Shown: positions 52,910 to 61,897 of the stretch, in pieces
Numbering within the stretch: position 1 is the stretch's first letter
Layout of the letters: each line of letters opens with the position of its first letter
Source: EA-27 sp964396265
GTDB lineage: Archaea > Thermoplasmatota > Thermoplasmata > RBG-16-68-12 > EA-27
NCBI GenBank assembly: GCA_964396265.1
Contig: CAYNEM010000005.1
Location: forward strand, 81,707-145,706
DNA length: 64,000 nt
Direction of reading: 5' to 3'
Translations under genes and position numbers: made by a program
The notes under the pieces: model-generated
The model's database searches: none
The model's input: the letters and a program-made list of their open reading frames with translations, nothing else
Told to the model about the DNA's origin: nothing

Positions 52910-53791
52910 ATGAGTCTGGTAGAGACCCCGACGGGTCATGACGGCCCGGGTGCAGCGGGTTCCGTGTCATCACCGAATGTCAGCCCCGGCGAAGGGGCAT
53001 CCTTGGGGCCGCCAGAGCCGGAGAGACTCGCGCCGACCGCCGTTCGTGTGAACTGGCCACTCGCGTTCGGTGCAGGGCTTGCCGTCGCGGTGGTGGGGGG
53101 CCTCATATGGGGGGCGATTGGCGCGCTGACGGGGTACATCTTCACGCTCATCGCGGTCGGGATCGGGTACGCGGTCGCGTGGGCGCTGGTCAAGGGCGGC
53201 GGAACCATCTCGATGGGCATGATTCCCCTGGCAATCATCCTGACCTTGTTCGCGGTCTTCGTCGGTGACATCGTCGCCTTCTCGATCATCGCGGTCCAGT
53301 TCGGCGCGACACCCGTCGACGTTATCCTGAACTACCCCGCCATCGTCGCTGCGTTCCCCGGGGAGACGTTGGGCGGATATTTCTTTGGCTTCCTCGGCGC
53401 GGGCTTGAGCGGATACTCCCTGTGGCAGCAGAAGCGAAGGGCCATGCCGCCGGTCCCCGCCATGGTTTTCCCTCTTCCGGCTGCTCCCGGGACGCCCCCG
53501 GCCGCGGGGACATTGCGCGCTCGGGTCCTCTCCCGCGGCTTGACCGACGTCACCCTCGAGGTCACGTTCCCTCCGCCCGCCCATGTGTTAGTCGCCTCCT
53601 ACACGTCCAACGGCCTCGCGGAGGTCTATCTGGACGGAACCCTCGTCGCGAAGACCCGGGTTTGGGGTACGAAGAAGGAAGTGCCCGTGCCGATGGACCA
53701 AGGTGCAAGGACCGTCCAGGTGTTGTTCCACGGCGCCGCCCGACCCCACGTCGATGTCTTCGTCGACGGGCGGCTCGGGGCCACGGCGTAG
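52910..53791 (+). CDS. Four-helix membrane protein with C-terminal beta domain
   Basis: A 293-residue protein. A disordered, Pro/Gly/Ser-rich N-terminus of about 45 residues is followed by four hydrophobic segments (LAFGAGLAVAVVGGLIWGAI, FTLIAVGIGYAVAWALV, MIPLAIILTLFAVFVGDIVA, LGGYFFGFLGAGLSGYSLW). Residues 200-293 form a small beta domain (HVLVASYTSNGLAEVYLDGT). ATG 52910 lies about 30 bases after ACACTTAAGA (52871-52880). I do not recognise the family. Confidence 0.65.
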   Translation: MSLVETPTGHDGPGAAGSVSSPNVSPGEGASLGPPEPERLAPTAVRVNWPLAFGAGLAVAVVGGLIWGAIGALTGYIFTLIAVGIGYAVAWALVKGGGTISMGMIPLAIILTLFAVFVGDIVAFSIIAVQFGATPVDVILNYPAIVAAFPGETLGGYFFGFLGAGLSGYSLWQQKRRAMPPVPAMVFPLPAAPGTPPAAGTLRARVLSRGLTDVTLEVTFPPPAHVLVASYTSNGLAEVYLDGTLVAKTRVWGTKKEVPVPMDQGARTVQVLFHGAARPHVDVFVDGRLGATA

Positions 53792-53834
53792 TTCCGCAAG
53801 AAAGGCTTTGTAGGCTTTTGCGTTGGGTCGCAGC

Positions 53835-55007
53835 GTGAAGCCCGTGGCGGCGCGCCTCAAACCGATCGGACCGTCCCCGACCGTCCGCCTCGGCGTCCTC
53901 GTGAACGAGATGAGGCGGCGTGGCGAGGACGTCATCTCCTTCGCTGTGGGCGAGCCGGACTTCCCGACGCCGAAGCACATCGTGGCCGCCGCCAAGAAGG
54001 CGCTCGACGAGGGCTGGACGAAGTACGTCTCGTCGCTCGGGATTCCCGAACTGCGCGAGGCGATCGCGGAGAAGATGAACCGGGAGAATCGCGTTCCCGT
54101 GGACAAAGACGGAGTCCTCGTCGCGCCCACGAAGCACGCGCTCTACGTCGCCATCATGGGCCTCGTGAACCCGGGAGACGAAGTCCTGTTCCCGGACCCG
54201 GGCTGGGTCTCCTACGCGCCGATGGTCCACCTAGCCGGCGGCCGCCCCGTCCCCGTCGTCGCCGCGGAGGATTCGAAGTTCGAGCTGACCGCGGAGGCTC
54301 TGGCGGCGTCGATCACGCCGCGGACGAAGGCGATCGTGATCAACAGTCCTAGCAACCCCGCCGGTTCCGTCTTCTCGAGGGAAACGATGAGAGGCCTGTG
54401 CGACCTCGTGCAGGACCGGGACCTGTTCCTCCTCAGCGACGAGATCTACGAGAAGGTCCTCTACGAGGGCAAGCATTACAGCCCCGCATCGTTCGCCGGG
54501 ATGTTCGAGCGCACGATCACAGTCCACGGGTTTTCGAAGACGTATGCGATGACCGGCTGGCGGCTGGGATGGCTCGCGGCAGAGGCGTCCCTCGTGAAGC
54601 AACTCGTCAAGGTCCAGGAGCACACGATCACCTGCGCGCCGGCGTTCGCGCAGTGGGCGGGCGTCGCCGCGCTCCAGGGCCCGCCCTCGATCGTCGCGAA
54701 GATGGTCGAGGAGTTCCGCGCGCGGCGCGATCTCATGGTCGAGGAGTTTCGCACGATCCCGGGGTTCCGTGTCCGGCGCCCCAAGGGTGCGTTCTACTTC
54801 TTCCCTCGGTACGACCTCGACATGGGGAGCGACGCCCTTGCAGAACGTCTCCTGAAGGAAGCGGGCGTGGCGGTGACACCGGGCGCCGCGTTCGGCGCGG
54901 CGGGCGAGGGCCACTTGCGGTTCTCGTACGCATGCTCTCGCGAGGACATCCGCAAAGGGATGGCGAGGATCCGGACGTTCTTCGAGAGGCGGAAGAGGGC
55001 GGAGTAA
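53835..55007 (+). CDS. Class I aminotransferase (aspartate/aromatic type)
   Basis: PLP-dependent aminotransferase of 390 residues. The start MKPVAARLKPIGPSPTVRL and SFAVGEPDFPTP are typical of the AspC I-gamma group. The PLP-binding Tyr is in DPGWVSYAPM, the Asn and Asp in NSPSNPAGSVFS and LLSDEIYEKVLYEG, and the Schiff-base Lys in HGFSKTYAMTGWRLGWL, with the substrate Arg in GHLRFSYACS. It probably makes or breaks aspartate, or an aromatic amino acid, using 2-oxoglutarate. GTG 53835 is preferred; TTG 53823 is in frame upstream. It ends 18 bases before the convergent surface-protein gene. Confidence 0.9.
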   Translation: MKPVAARLKPIGPSPTVRLGVLVNEMRRRGEDVISFAVGEPDFPTPKHIVAAAKKALDEGWTKYVSSLGIPELREAIAEKMNRENRVPVDKDGVLVAPTKHALYVAIMGLVNPGDEVLFPDPGWVSYAPMVHLAGGRPVPVVAAEDSKFELTAEALAASITPRTKAIVINSPSNPAGSVFSRETMRGLCDLVQDRDLFLLSDEIYEKVLYEGKHYSPASFAGMFERTITVHGFSKTYAMTGWRLGWLAAEASLVKQLVKVQEHTITCAPAFAQWAGVAALQGPPSIVAKMVEEFRARRDLMVEEFRTIPGFRVRRPKGAFYFFPRYDLDMGSDALAERLLKEAGVAVTPGAAFGAAGEGHLRFSYACSREDIRKGMARIRTFFERRKRAE

Positions 55008-55025
55008 AGGGAAAGGGGGTGGCCC

Positions 55026-57371
55026 TTAGGCCACCATCTCCGTGTTGCCGCACCTCGGGCACATGACCTCGATCGGCCGCTTGCTCGTCGTGATCTCGAT
55101 CGGCGAGCCGCACGAGCGGCACGTCGCCGTCATGGGGGTCGCCGCGGGAGCGTGGACCGGCTCGGAAGGTTTGGGCGCGGCCGGTACCTTCGGTTCGCGG
55201 GGAGCCCGGCCCGTCGTCGGCCCGAGGAGCACACCGTTCCTCCAAAGCATGAGCGTCATGATGACGAGCCACAGCAGCATGACGATCACGAGGATTGGCA
55301 CATCGCCGAGCGTCGCGAACCAGACCGTCAAGCCCCGGATGGAAACGACCTCGTACACGATCGTGCCCGTGTTTGCCTCTTGGACCACGAACAGCTCGTC
55401 TCCCTCGTCGACCCCCCGGGGGATGACGAACGTGAGGTCGCCTTCTGCTGAGGATCGGGCCGCCTGTCGCGTGGTGCCACTCAGAAGCCCGTACATCAGC
55501 ATGAACGTGTTGGGGAGGGCGCTCGACGCGGATCTCCTGGAGATCTTGTAGTGTGCCCGCATCGTGTCGCCCGGAGCGTACGAGGAGCGGTCGAACGTCA
55601 CGGACAGCAGGAAGCCGGTCACTTCCGACAACGTGATCGAACCAGAAACCGCGCGACCCGACTCCATGGCGGTGACTCGGAACGTGTACCACGCGCTGGG
55701 CGCCGCGGGGACCGTGAACTGGAAACTTGACGCCGCCGTCCCCGACGTCACGAGGTTCCCGGCCACGTCCTCGACCTCGTAGAAGTAGGTTGCCTGCGCC
55801 CGGTCGATCCGGTTGCTCACGAGTTCCCACGTGATCGTGATCCGTTCTCCGGCGCTGTACTCCTGTCGATCGGCGTTCACGAGGAGCCAGCCGAAGACGA
55901 CGCTGAACGCGCGGGCGCTCATCGCCTGGTTCCCCTGGCCGTCGTCTGCGGTCACGCGGAAGCAGATCGTCCCGGCGAAGTTGTTGTCGATCGCGTACAT
56001 GTACGTCGGAGACGCCTGTGTGGACGTCGCGAGGAGGCCCCCGTCGGGGAAGGCGATCGTGCAGGCCCCGCTCGTCGTGTCCCGCACCTGGAAGATGTAC
56101 GAGAGGGTCGCAGTGCCTTGGCCGGACGCGAGCGCCTGGACGTTCACAGTGTCGCCCGCCTGGTACTGGTTTCGGTCGAACTGGAGTTCCAGGGTGAGGG
56201 CCGCCGCATCGCGGACGGAGAAGGTATCCGTGTCCCCCCACCGCCAGAGGGTGTTCGAATGGCTTCCGTTCGCGCGCACCTCGAACAGGGAGGCGTCCTG
56301 GATCCCGAGGTCGAGCTGGAAGAGGTACGTGAGGTCGCCGTGCGCGTCCGTCTGCATGCCCGCGGCCGCGTACTGGGTCTCGTTCGTCGGCGTGCCCGTG
56401 ATGTCCCAGACGGCGATGGAGACGAGGATGTTGGGTTCCGGGGGATCCCAAGGGAAGGGGTTCGGCTGGTTGTTCGTGACGACGGTGTGCACGTTGACGG
56501 TCACGATGCCCCCAGGCGGGTACTGGCCCGCCCCGACATTGACGATGACGCCCAGATTGTCGATCGTGAACGAGAGCGGGCACACGCCAATGTTCCGCAC
56601 GGCGTAGGACACGGACAGCCCCACGCACGTCCACTGGAACCGATACACGGTCGCACCCGTGCTGTTGAACCAGCCCTCCACGATGGCGTCGAAATTCGGG
56701 TCCGCCAGGTCATTCAGCCGGAACGTGTTGCTTCCGGACGAGGCGGTGAAGGTGAATGGGTTCGTCCGAAGGTCGTCCCCGTTCGTGTTGTAGACCCAGA
56801 TCTGCCCGCTGCCGCTCGGTGCCAACGAGCCGTCCCGCAGACGGTTCGCCGTCCACGTCATGATGACGTCGTCGCCGCCGATGTAGGCCGGTCGGTCCAC
56901 CTCGATCTGGAGGACGTATTCCTGGACCGCGAACCGCTGGAAGTCGAGCCAGCCGGCGAGCTGATTGTTCTCGATATAGGCCGAGGTGCCGATGTCGATC
57001 TCGTAGTCGTCCCCGTCCGCAAGGTTCGCGGGGACGTCGAACTCGAGCGTGATCAGGTCCGCCGCGGGGATCACGAAGTCCGAGTAGACCTGCAGGACCT
57101 GCCATGGGCGACCTCCGGTCGGATTCCGCACGACGACGATCGCATCGTACACCTCGCCCGCGTTCGCGTTGACCGTAAAACGGATCGTCTCGCCGGGGAC
57201 GTACACGTACGGGTGCCTCACAAGGCCCGGGTTCGAATACTGCCCGAACGTGACGTCGAGGCCACGGTACGGGGCTTGGGCGTCGCGCGACACCATGAGC
57301 AAGCTCCCGCCGACAATCGCAAATGCCAATAGTACTGCCAAGGCTCTCGATGGTCTACCCAGTATGGTCAT
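55026..57371 (-). CDS. Ig-like surface protein with membrane anchor and cytoplasmic zinc ribbon
   Basis: A 781-residue membrane protein. A signal peptide (ALAVLLAFAIVGGSLLMVS) is followed by five or six Ig-like/MG2-like beta domains, each with a strand pair such as DRPAYIGGDDVIMTWTA, DRNQYQAGDTVNVQALA, DRQEYSAGERITITWEL and DRSSYAPGDTMRAHYKI. A helix (VPILVIVMLLWLVIMTLMLW) crosses the membrane. The cytoplasmic tail is Pro/Ala-rich and ends in a zinc ribbon (CRSCGSPIEI and VMCPRCGNTEMVA). ATG 57371 has GGAG just upstream. Promoter ATTTATAT (57433-57440, minus). The outside-to-inside architecture suggests an anchor for, or signal to, cytoplasmic partners; the ligand is unknown. Confidence 0.78.
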   Translation of the reverse strand: MTILGRPSRALAVLLAFAIVGGSLLMVSRDAQAPYRGLDVTFGQYSNPGLVRHPYVYVPGETIRFTVNANAGEVYDAIVVVRNPTGGRPWQVLQVYSDFVIPAADLITLEFDVPANLADGDDYEIDIGTSAYIENNQLAGWLDFQRFAVQEYVLQIEVDRPAYIGGDDVIMTWTANRLRDGSLAPSGSGQIWVYNTNGDDLRTNPFTFTASSGSNTFRLNDLADPNFDAIVEGWFNSTGATVYRFQWTCVGLSVSYAVRNIGVCPLSFTIDNLGVIVNVGAGQYPPGGIVTVNVHTVVTNNQPNPFPWDPPEPNILVSIAVWDITGTPTNETQYAAAGMQTDAHGDLTYLFQLDLGIQDASLFEVRANGSHSNTLWRWGDTDTFSVRDAAALTLELQFDRNQYQAGDTVNVQALASGQGTATLSYIFQVRDTTSGACTIAFPDGGLLATSTQASPTYMYAIDNNFAGTICFRVTADDGQGNQAMSARAFSVVFGWLLVNADRQEYSAGERITITWELVSNRIDRAQATYFYEVEDVAGNLVTSGTAASSFQFTVPAAPSAWYTFRVTAMESGRAVSGSITLSEVTGFLLSVTFDRSSYAPGDTMRAHYKISRRSASSALPNTFMLMYGLLSGTTRQAARSSAEGDLTFVIPRGVDEGDELFVVQEANTGTIVYEVVSIRGLTVWFATLGDVPILVIVMLLWLVIMTLMLWRNGVLLGPTTGRAPREPKVPAAPKPSEPVHAPAATPMTATCRSCGSPIEITTSKRPIEVMCPRCGNTEMVA

Positions 57372-57432
57372 GCTCCGCTCATCCCTTCTGAGCCGCGAGG
57401 GGGGCTCACGGCGGCGCGACATCTATAGGTTC

Positions 57433-57440
57433 ATATAAAT
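57433..57440 (-). promoter_or_regulatory. TATA box of the Ig-like surface protein gene
   Basis: ATTTATAT on the minus strand in an unusually AT-rich stretch (57421-57460). Transcription would start near 57410, giving a leader of about 40 bases with GGAG before ATG 57371. Confidence 0.6.
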
Positions 57441-57471
57441 AGATTTGTGCAGCTTTCAAATCCACCTGTCA

Positions 57472-58065
57472 CTACGCCGCGGCGGGGAACGGCGGCACAT
57501 TCGGTGGCCCGAGGACGACCTCGAGCTGCCACGCGACCGGCTGCACGAACGTCCGTCGGAACGTTTCCATCGCCCTCGCCTCGACGCTGACCCTAGCATG
57601 CCCGTCCTGCGGCGAATCTCGCTGGGCCGCCTTCTCCACATCAATGCGGTCGAGGGTGAGCAACAAGAAGAGCGCACGGCCCTCGGGGATTCCGTAACGC
57701 CGAAGCGTCTCGAGAGCCCGCCCTCCCTCCATCGACTCCGTCCGACCCTCGGGCAGACAGAGCACTCGGGTGACGCGGAAAACGCGGCCGCGCACCGAAT
57801 GAACGATACCCAGGCCCCGGGGGGTCAGCGCGTAGACTTTCCGCCGTGTCGGCGCCCCGGTCACGTGCGCGATCCGGACCGCGACGCGTCCGACGTCCAT
57901 CTGGCGCCTCAGCTCAATCGCCGCGTGCGCGCGCGTGATCCCCAGCGAGGCTGCGATCCCTGCCTGGGACATCCCCGGCGGACACACGAACGCGTCCTGC
58001 CGCCGGACGTACTGGGACAGGTGCACGATGATGCGCTCCCCGATCGTCATGTTCGGTAAGGCCAC
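57472..58065 (-). CDS. Winged-helix transcriptional regulator
   Basis: A 197-residue protein. Residues about 8-80 form a MarR-like winged helix: IGERIIVHLSQYV, the recognition region MSQAGIAASLGITRAHAAIE, and the wing VTGAPTRRKVYALTPRG. The rest is a helical domain of unknown type (GRALETLRRYGIPEGRALFL). The start is GTG 58065, with GGAGG at 58072-58076 as ribosome binding site; an ATG five codons in is an alternative. It lies upstream of, and on the same strand as, the Ig-like surface protein gene, and it may control that gene or itself. Confidence 0.75.
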   Translation of the reverse strand: MALPNMTIGERIIVHLSQYVRRQDAFVCPPGMSQAGIAASLGITRAHAAIELRRQMDVGRVAVRIAHVTGAPTRRKVYALTPRGLGIVHSVRGRVFRVTRVLCLPEGRTESMEGGRALETLRRYGIPEGRALFLLLTLDRIDVEKAAQRDSPQDGHARVSVEARAMETFRRTFVQPVAWQLEVVLGPPNVPPFPAAA

Positions 58066-58136
58066 CCGTTTCCCTCCAATTCCTAGGCATGGATGCGCCA
58101 GGGGGTAGACACAAAGTTCGGTGCGGCGTTATACCT

Positions 58137-58817
58137 CTATTTGAGCGTAGCGACGGGTCGGCGTCGTTGTCGTTCGCGAGAATACGCGCACGCGTCTTGG
58201 AGCGGACAGACGTCGCACCGCGGCTTCGGCCTGCAGATCTCCTTGCCGTGGGCGACGAGGAGGGCGTGGTACTCTCGATAGGCGGCGAGGTCGCGCGCGA
58301 GGTGGGACTCGAAGAAGCCCTTGACCGTGTCGTATCGGCCGGTGGCGAACCAGCCGAGCCGCTGCCCGATGCGGACCGTGTACGCGTCCACGACGAAGGT
58401 GGGGAACCGTGCCGCATACAGCAGGATCGAATCCGCGGTCTCCGGACCGATCCCTTCGAGCCCCAGCAACTCACCGCGCACCGCCTCCAAGTCCCGTGCG
58501 AAGAACCGGTCCAGGTCCCCATCTGAGACACGGAGGAGATGCCGGCAGAAGGACTTCAGCCGTCCGGGCTTGCGACGGTAAAGGCCCGCCGGCCGGACGA
58601 GGGTGCGAATCGTAGCGAGAGAGGCCGCCGCCAATGCGCGCGGGTCGAGCAGCCCCGCTCGATCCAGGTTGCCGATTGCCACCTCGACGTTCCGCCATGA
58701 CGTCTGGGCCATGAGGAGGGCCCCGACGATCACCTCGAACGGACTCTTGGCGGGCCACCAGCGCTGCCTCCCGAACCGGGCGAGGAGCAGGTCGAACACG
58801 ACGCGCGGTTCCGCCAC
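58137..58817 (-). CDS. Endonuclease III-like DNA glycosylase lacking the catalytic lysine
   Basis: A 226-residue HhH-GPD superfamily enzyme for base excision repair. The hairpin is LLGLEGIGPETADSILLYAA, the catalytic Asp is in FPTFVVDAYTVRIGQRLGW, and a [4Fe-4S] cluster is formed by CRPKPRCDVCPLQDAC. In EndoIII the hairpin reads GVGRKTA with the catalytic Lys; here the position is Glu. This fits monofunctional glycosylases such as the MagIII type rather than a glycosylase/lyase. The target base cannot be told. GTG 58817; TATA-like sequences at 58838-58850 serve this gene and the divergent PAP2 gene. Confidence 0.85.
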   Translation of the reverse strand: MAEPRVVFDLLLARFGRQRWWPAKSPFEVIVGALLMAQTSWRNVEVAIGNLDRAGLLDPRALAAASLATIRTLVRPAGLYRRKPGRLKSFCRHLLRVSDGDLDRFFARDLEAVRGELLGLEGIGPETADSILLYAARFPTFVVDAYTVRIGQRLGWFATGRYDTVKGFFESHLARDLAAYREYHALLVAHGKEICRPKPRCDVCPLQDACAYSRERQRRRPVATLK

Positions 58818-58874
58818 GCGCCGCGCAAGGCGGGCTCCGGAAAATACTTACTCCGCGCGCATCTTCCCGCGGCA

Positions 58875-59453
58875 GTGGGCCTGAACGAGGACGTGTTCCT
58901 CGCCCTCAACGGGGCGGGCAACCCTCTGCTCGATCCCGTGATGGTCGCATTCGCCGTCGCGGGCCTGTTCCCGCTCACGTTTCTGTGGGCGCTCCCGCTC
59001 TGGTTCCGGGGACGGCGGGCGGAGGCGATCGATTTCGTCCTCGTGCTCACCCTGGCAGAGGCCAGCGCATTCCTCCTGAAGCTCGCCTTCGCGGTTCACC
59101 GGCCGGAGAGCATCGGGACCGTTCTCGAGGCCCCTTTCGACGACCGCTCCGATCTCTCGTTCCCCAGCGGTCACACCACTCGTGCCTTCGTGGCGGCCGC
59201 GTTCGTGGCCCTGCGCTTCAGGGATTGGCGGTGGGGGGCCCCTTTGCTCGCGTATGCGAGCGTGATGGGCCTGTCCCGGATCTACGTCGGAGCGCACTGG
59301 CCTTCGGACGTGCTTGGCGGTGCGGTTCTTGGGATCGCGTGGGCCGTCGGATTCGAACGGCTCGCGACGCGCGACTCCTACCGCCGATTCCGCGATGCCG
59401 TCCTGGGTCGCCTGTTCAGGGGCGCCAGTCCACCGGTCGGACCTACGCCTTGA
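58875..59453 (+). CDS. PAP2-family membrane phosphatase
   Basis: A 192-residue membrane phosphatase with five or six helices. The three phosphatase motifs are KLAFAVHRPES, SFPSGHTTRAF and SRIYVGAHWPSDVLGG, with both catalytic His residues. Members dephosphorylate lipid phosphates such as undecaprenyl or dolichyl diphosphate, or phosphatidic acid; in an archaeon a polyprenyl pyrophosphate is a reasonable substrate, by inference. GTG 58875 follows AAAATACTTAC (58839-58849). Its 3' end overlaps the convergent roadblock gene by 11 bases. Confidence 0.9.
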   Translation: MGLNEDVFLALNGAGNPLLDPVMVAFAVAGLFPLTFLWALPLWFRGRRAEAIDFVLVLTLAEASAFLLKLAFAVHRPESIGTVLEAPFDDRSDLSFPSGHTTRAFVAAAFVALRFRDWRWGAPLLAYASVMGLSRIYVGAHWPSDVLGGAVLGIAWAVGFERLATRDSYRRFRDAVLGRLFRGASPPVGPTP

Positions 59454-59811
59454 CCGCCAGGACCGACCGGATGCCGACGGTGATGGTGTCCATGCCGGCA
59501 AGGATCCTCTCGCGGTCCATCCCCAGGGCCACGAACATCGCCTTCGTCCCCAAACTGGACGCAATCAGCGACGCCGTGTCGGACTCGATAAGGATCCGCG
59601 ATGGCGCGGGACGGCCCAAGCCGGAGTACATGACCTCCGCCGCGTTCATCAACGTCGCCGCGAGGCTGGCGAACGTGTCCACATTGAAGTCCCCGGAGCT
59701 GGCATGGGCGATCGACGACCCCGTGCGCGTCAGGACCATGGACAGGTCCGCACCGTTCTGCTGGTTGAACTCCGCGAGCAGGCGACGAAGTTCGTCGGCG
59801 GCGGTGGGCAC
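59443..59811 (-). CDS. Roadblock/LC7-domain protein
   Basis: A 122-residue single-domain roadblock protein: ELRRLLAEFNQQNGADLSMV, the strand LTRTGSSIAHASSG, FASLAATLMNAAEVMYSGLG and a closing helix. Such proteins regulate small Ras-like GTPases (MglB type in bacteria). No GTPase gene is next to it. The start is GTG 59811, about 25 bases after a TATA-like CGTTAAATACG on the minus strand (59832-59842). Confidence 0.85.
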   Translation of the reverse strand: MPTAADELRRLLAEFNQQNGADLSMVLTRTGSSIAHASSGDFNVDTFASLAATLMNAAEVMYSGLGRPAPSRILIESDTASLIASSLGTKAMFVALGMDRERILAGMDTITVGIRSVLAVKA

Positions 59812-59903
59812 GCGGCGCGATTTGGCCCGGCGTATTTAACGATTCGTCGGGCCGGGCCCGCCTTCGGGAATCCTTAAGGCGGCCCTCGTGGTTCGCGGCC
59901 GCG

Positions 59904-60845
59904 ATGGGGACGGAGGTCGGTGCGCTCCGCATCATCGGGACCTGCCTCGCGGTAAGGGAGGGCGAGAAGGTGGTCGTCGTCGCGGACGCCAAGACGCGCG
60001 CGGTCGGCGAGGCGTTGTTCGATGCCGCCCTCGGCGCGAAGGCCCATGTCGTCCTCGCCGTCATCCCCACCGCGGAGAGGCCCGGGGAGGAGCCGCCGGA
60101 ACAGCTTGCGCGCATGATGGCCGACTGCGACGTCGTGATCCTCGCCACGAGCCAGAGCCTGACGCACACCGCCGCGCGCCGGACCGCGAACCGGGCCGAC
60201 GCGCGCGTCGCGTCCCTGCCAGGCGTCACGGAGGACATGCTCGCGGAGGGCGCGTTGACCGCCGATTATCTTGAGATCCAGAAGACCATGCGTCGCCTCG
60301 AGCGCCGCGTGCGGAACGCAAAGACCGTCCGATTGACGAGCGAGATGGGGACGGACGTGACCTTCAACGTCACGCGGCGGGACTGGATCACAGGGGACAC
60401 GGGCGTGTGCCACCGCAAGTCCGAGACCACGACGCTCCCTGCGGGGGAGATCTTCGTCGCGCCGGTGGAGGGGAGCGCGGATGGACGGCTCGTGATCGAC
60501 GGCTGGTTCCACGAACGCGCACCCGAGGCCGTGACCGTCGTGGTGAAAGAGGGATATGCGTCGAAGGTGACCGGCGCCGCCAGTGCCGTGCACGAGATGA
60601 ACCGGGGCGGCCGCGACGGGCGCGCGTTCGGCACCGTCGGCCTCGGCCTCAACGCGAACGCCCGCGTCACGGACAACTTCCTCGAGGCCACGAAGGCCCT
60701 CGGCGCGGTCCACATCGGGTTCGGGGACAACGCGGCATACGGCGGCAACGTCCGGTGCAGCGTCCGCGTTGAGGCGCTGTTCACGAAGGCGACCGTCGAG
60801 ATTGACGGCAAGGCGATCATTGAGCGGGGCGCGCTCAGCGCGTGA
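59904..60845 (+). CDS. M29-like aminopeptidase
   Basis: A 313-residue protein related to the thermophilic aminopeptidase (M29/AmpS, COG2309) group. A Rossmann-like N-terminal half (CLAVREGEKVVVVADAKTRA, ADCDVVILATSQSLTHT) precedes the metal-binding C-terminal half (TTTLPAGEIFVAPVEGSADG, NRGGRDGRAFGTVGLGLNAN, VHIGFGDNAAYGGNVRCSV). It is shorter than classic M29 enzymes and may instead be the archaeal leucyl-aminopeptidase-like subgroup. ATG 59904 lies about 27 bases after ATCCTTAAGG (59870-59879). It overlaps the convergent ThiL gene by 11 bases. Confidence 0.75.
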   Translation: MGTEVGALRIIGTCLAVREGEKVVVVADAKTRAVGEALFDAALGAKAHVVLAVIPTAERPGEEPPEQLARMMADCDVVILATSQSLTHTAARRTANRADARVASLPGVTEDMLAEGALTADYLEIQKTMRRLERRVRNAKTVRLTSEMGTDVTFNVTRRDWITGDTGVCHRKSETTTLPAGEIFVAPVEGSADGRLVIDGWFHERAPEAVTVVVKEGYASKVTGAASAVHEMNRGGRDGRAFGTVGLGLNANARVTDNFLEATKALGAVHIGFGDNAAYGGNVRCSVRVEALFTKATVEIDGKAIIERGALSA

Positions 60846-61809
60846 TCGGGACGCTCCGGAAGTGCTCCCACCCGCGCGGATGGAGGGTCCCCTTCTTCCC
60901 GTCCACGATGAGCACGTTGGGGCCGGGGGGCAGGACGCGGCCGCACACGGCAAGCGCATGGCGCTTCTCCTGGAACACGCGCGTGAGCTCGTCCACCTTC
61001 TCGCGCCTCACGGTCGCCACCAGTTCGTAGTCGCCGCCCCAGTAGGCCGCAAGCTCGTGCTGATCGTCCACAGGGAGGTTCTTGAGCTCGCGGTACAGCG
61101 GCAGCTTCCCCCAGTCGATCTCGAAGGCGACATGGGCGAGGGACGACATCTGGGCAAGCGTGGCCCCGAGACCGTCGCTGATGTCCATGCAGCTGGTCAC
61201 CGCGCCGCTCTCCGCGAACAGCTTTCCCTCCTCGACGCGGGGCTTCGGACGCACGAGGAGCTCCGTGGCGCGGACGACGTCGACGGCGGCGCGGATCTGG
61301 CGGGCGCCCCAGCCCGCGCGCCCCAGGTCGCCCGTCACGACGACCGCATCCCCGGGCTTCGCGCCTGTGCGGAGGAGGACGCGGTCCTTGCGCACGCGGC
61401 CGAACGCGGTCCCTGCGAGCGTCATCTCTCCCGCCTCCTTCGTGTCGCCGCCGAGGATCGCGATCCCGAACTCCTTCGCGCACTCGTCCATCCCGCGCGC
61501 GAGCTCCCGCAGGTAGTTCACGTCCATGCTCCGCGGGAGCGCGAGCGCGGCGACGAACCCGAGGGGGTAGCCGCCCATGGCCGCGACGTCGCTGAGGTTG
61601 GACGCGACGAGGAACCATCCGATCTGGTATGCGGTCGCGGTCGGCGGCAGGTGAGCCCGCTGGCTGACCATGTCCGTGGTGATGAGGAGATACTGATCGC
61701 CCCAGTCCACGAGGGCGCAATCGTCCCCGATGCCGATCGGATGGCCGCGGTCGAAAATCCGCTTCAGGACCTCGATCGCGCCGCGCTCCCCCAGGTCGTC
61801 GAGGCGCAT
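60835..61809 (-). CDS. thiL: Thiamine-monophosphate kinase
   Basis: Phosphorylates thiamine monophosphate to thiamine diphosphate. The 324-residue PurM-like protein has the N-terminal GIGDDCALVDWG, the metal Asp in TTDMVSQRAHLPP, ASNLSDVAAMGGYPLGFVAA, GGDTKEAGEM, VVTGDLGRAGWG and SCMDISDGLGATLAQM motifs, all typical of ThiL. ATG 61809 is close behind the TATA box CGTATATAG (61834-61842). It lies 88 bases downstream of tRNA-Gly on the same strand. Confidence 0.95.
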   Translation of the reverse strand: MRLDDLGERGAIEVLKRIFDRGHPIGIGDDCALVDWGDQYLLITTDMVSQRAHLPPTATAYQIGWFLVASNLSDVAAMGGYPLGFVAALALPRSMDVNYLRELARGMDECAKEFGIAILGGDTKEAGEMTLAGTAFGRVRKDRVLLRTGAKPGDAVVVTGDLGRAGWGARQIRAAVDVVRATELLVRPKPRVEEGKLFAESGAVTSCMDISDGLGATLAQMSSLAHVAFEIDWGKLPLYRELKNLPVDDQHELAAYWGGDYELVATVRREKVDELTRVFQEKRHALAVCGRVLPPGPNVLIVDGKKGTLHPRGWEHFRSVPITR

Positions 61810-61897
61810 CGGGGGGCGGCCATGCGAGCCGCCCTATATACGGGGTTCGGTCCGCGGTCCGGCGGCTCCTTTGAGTCGTCGCCCGGGCGGTCCAAAG

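Noticed and set aside
57226..57246. GGGTTCGAATAC resembling a tRNA T-arm
   Set aside because: The 3' side does not pair with the 5' side and it lies in the Ig-like surface protein gene.
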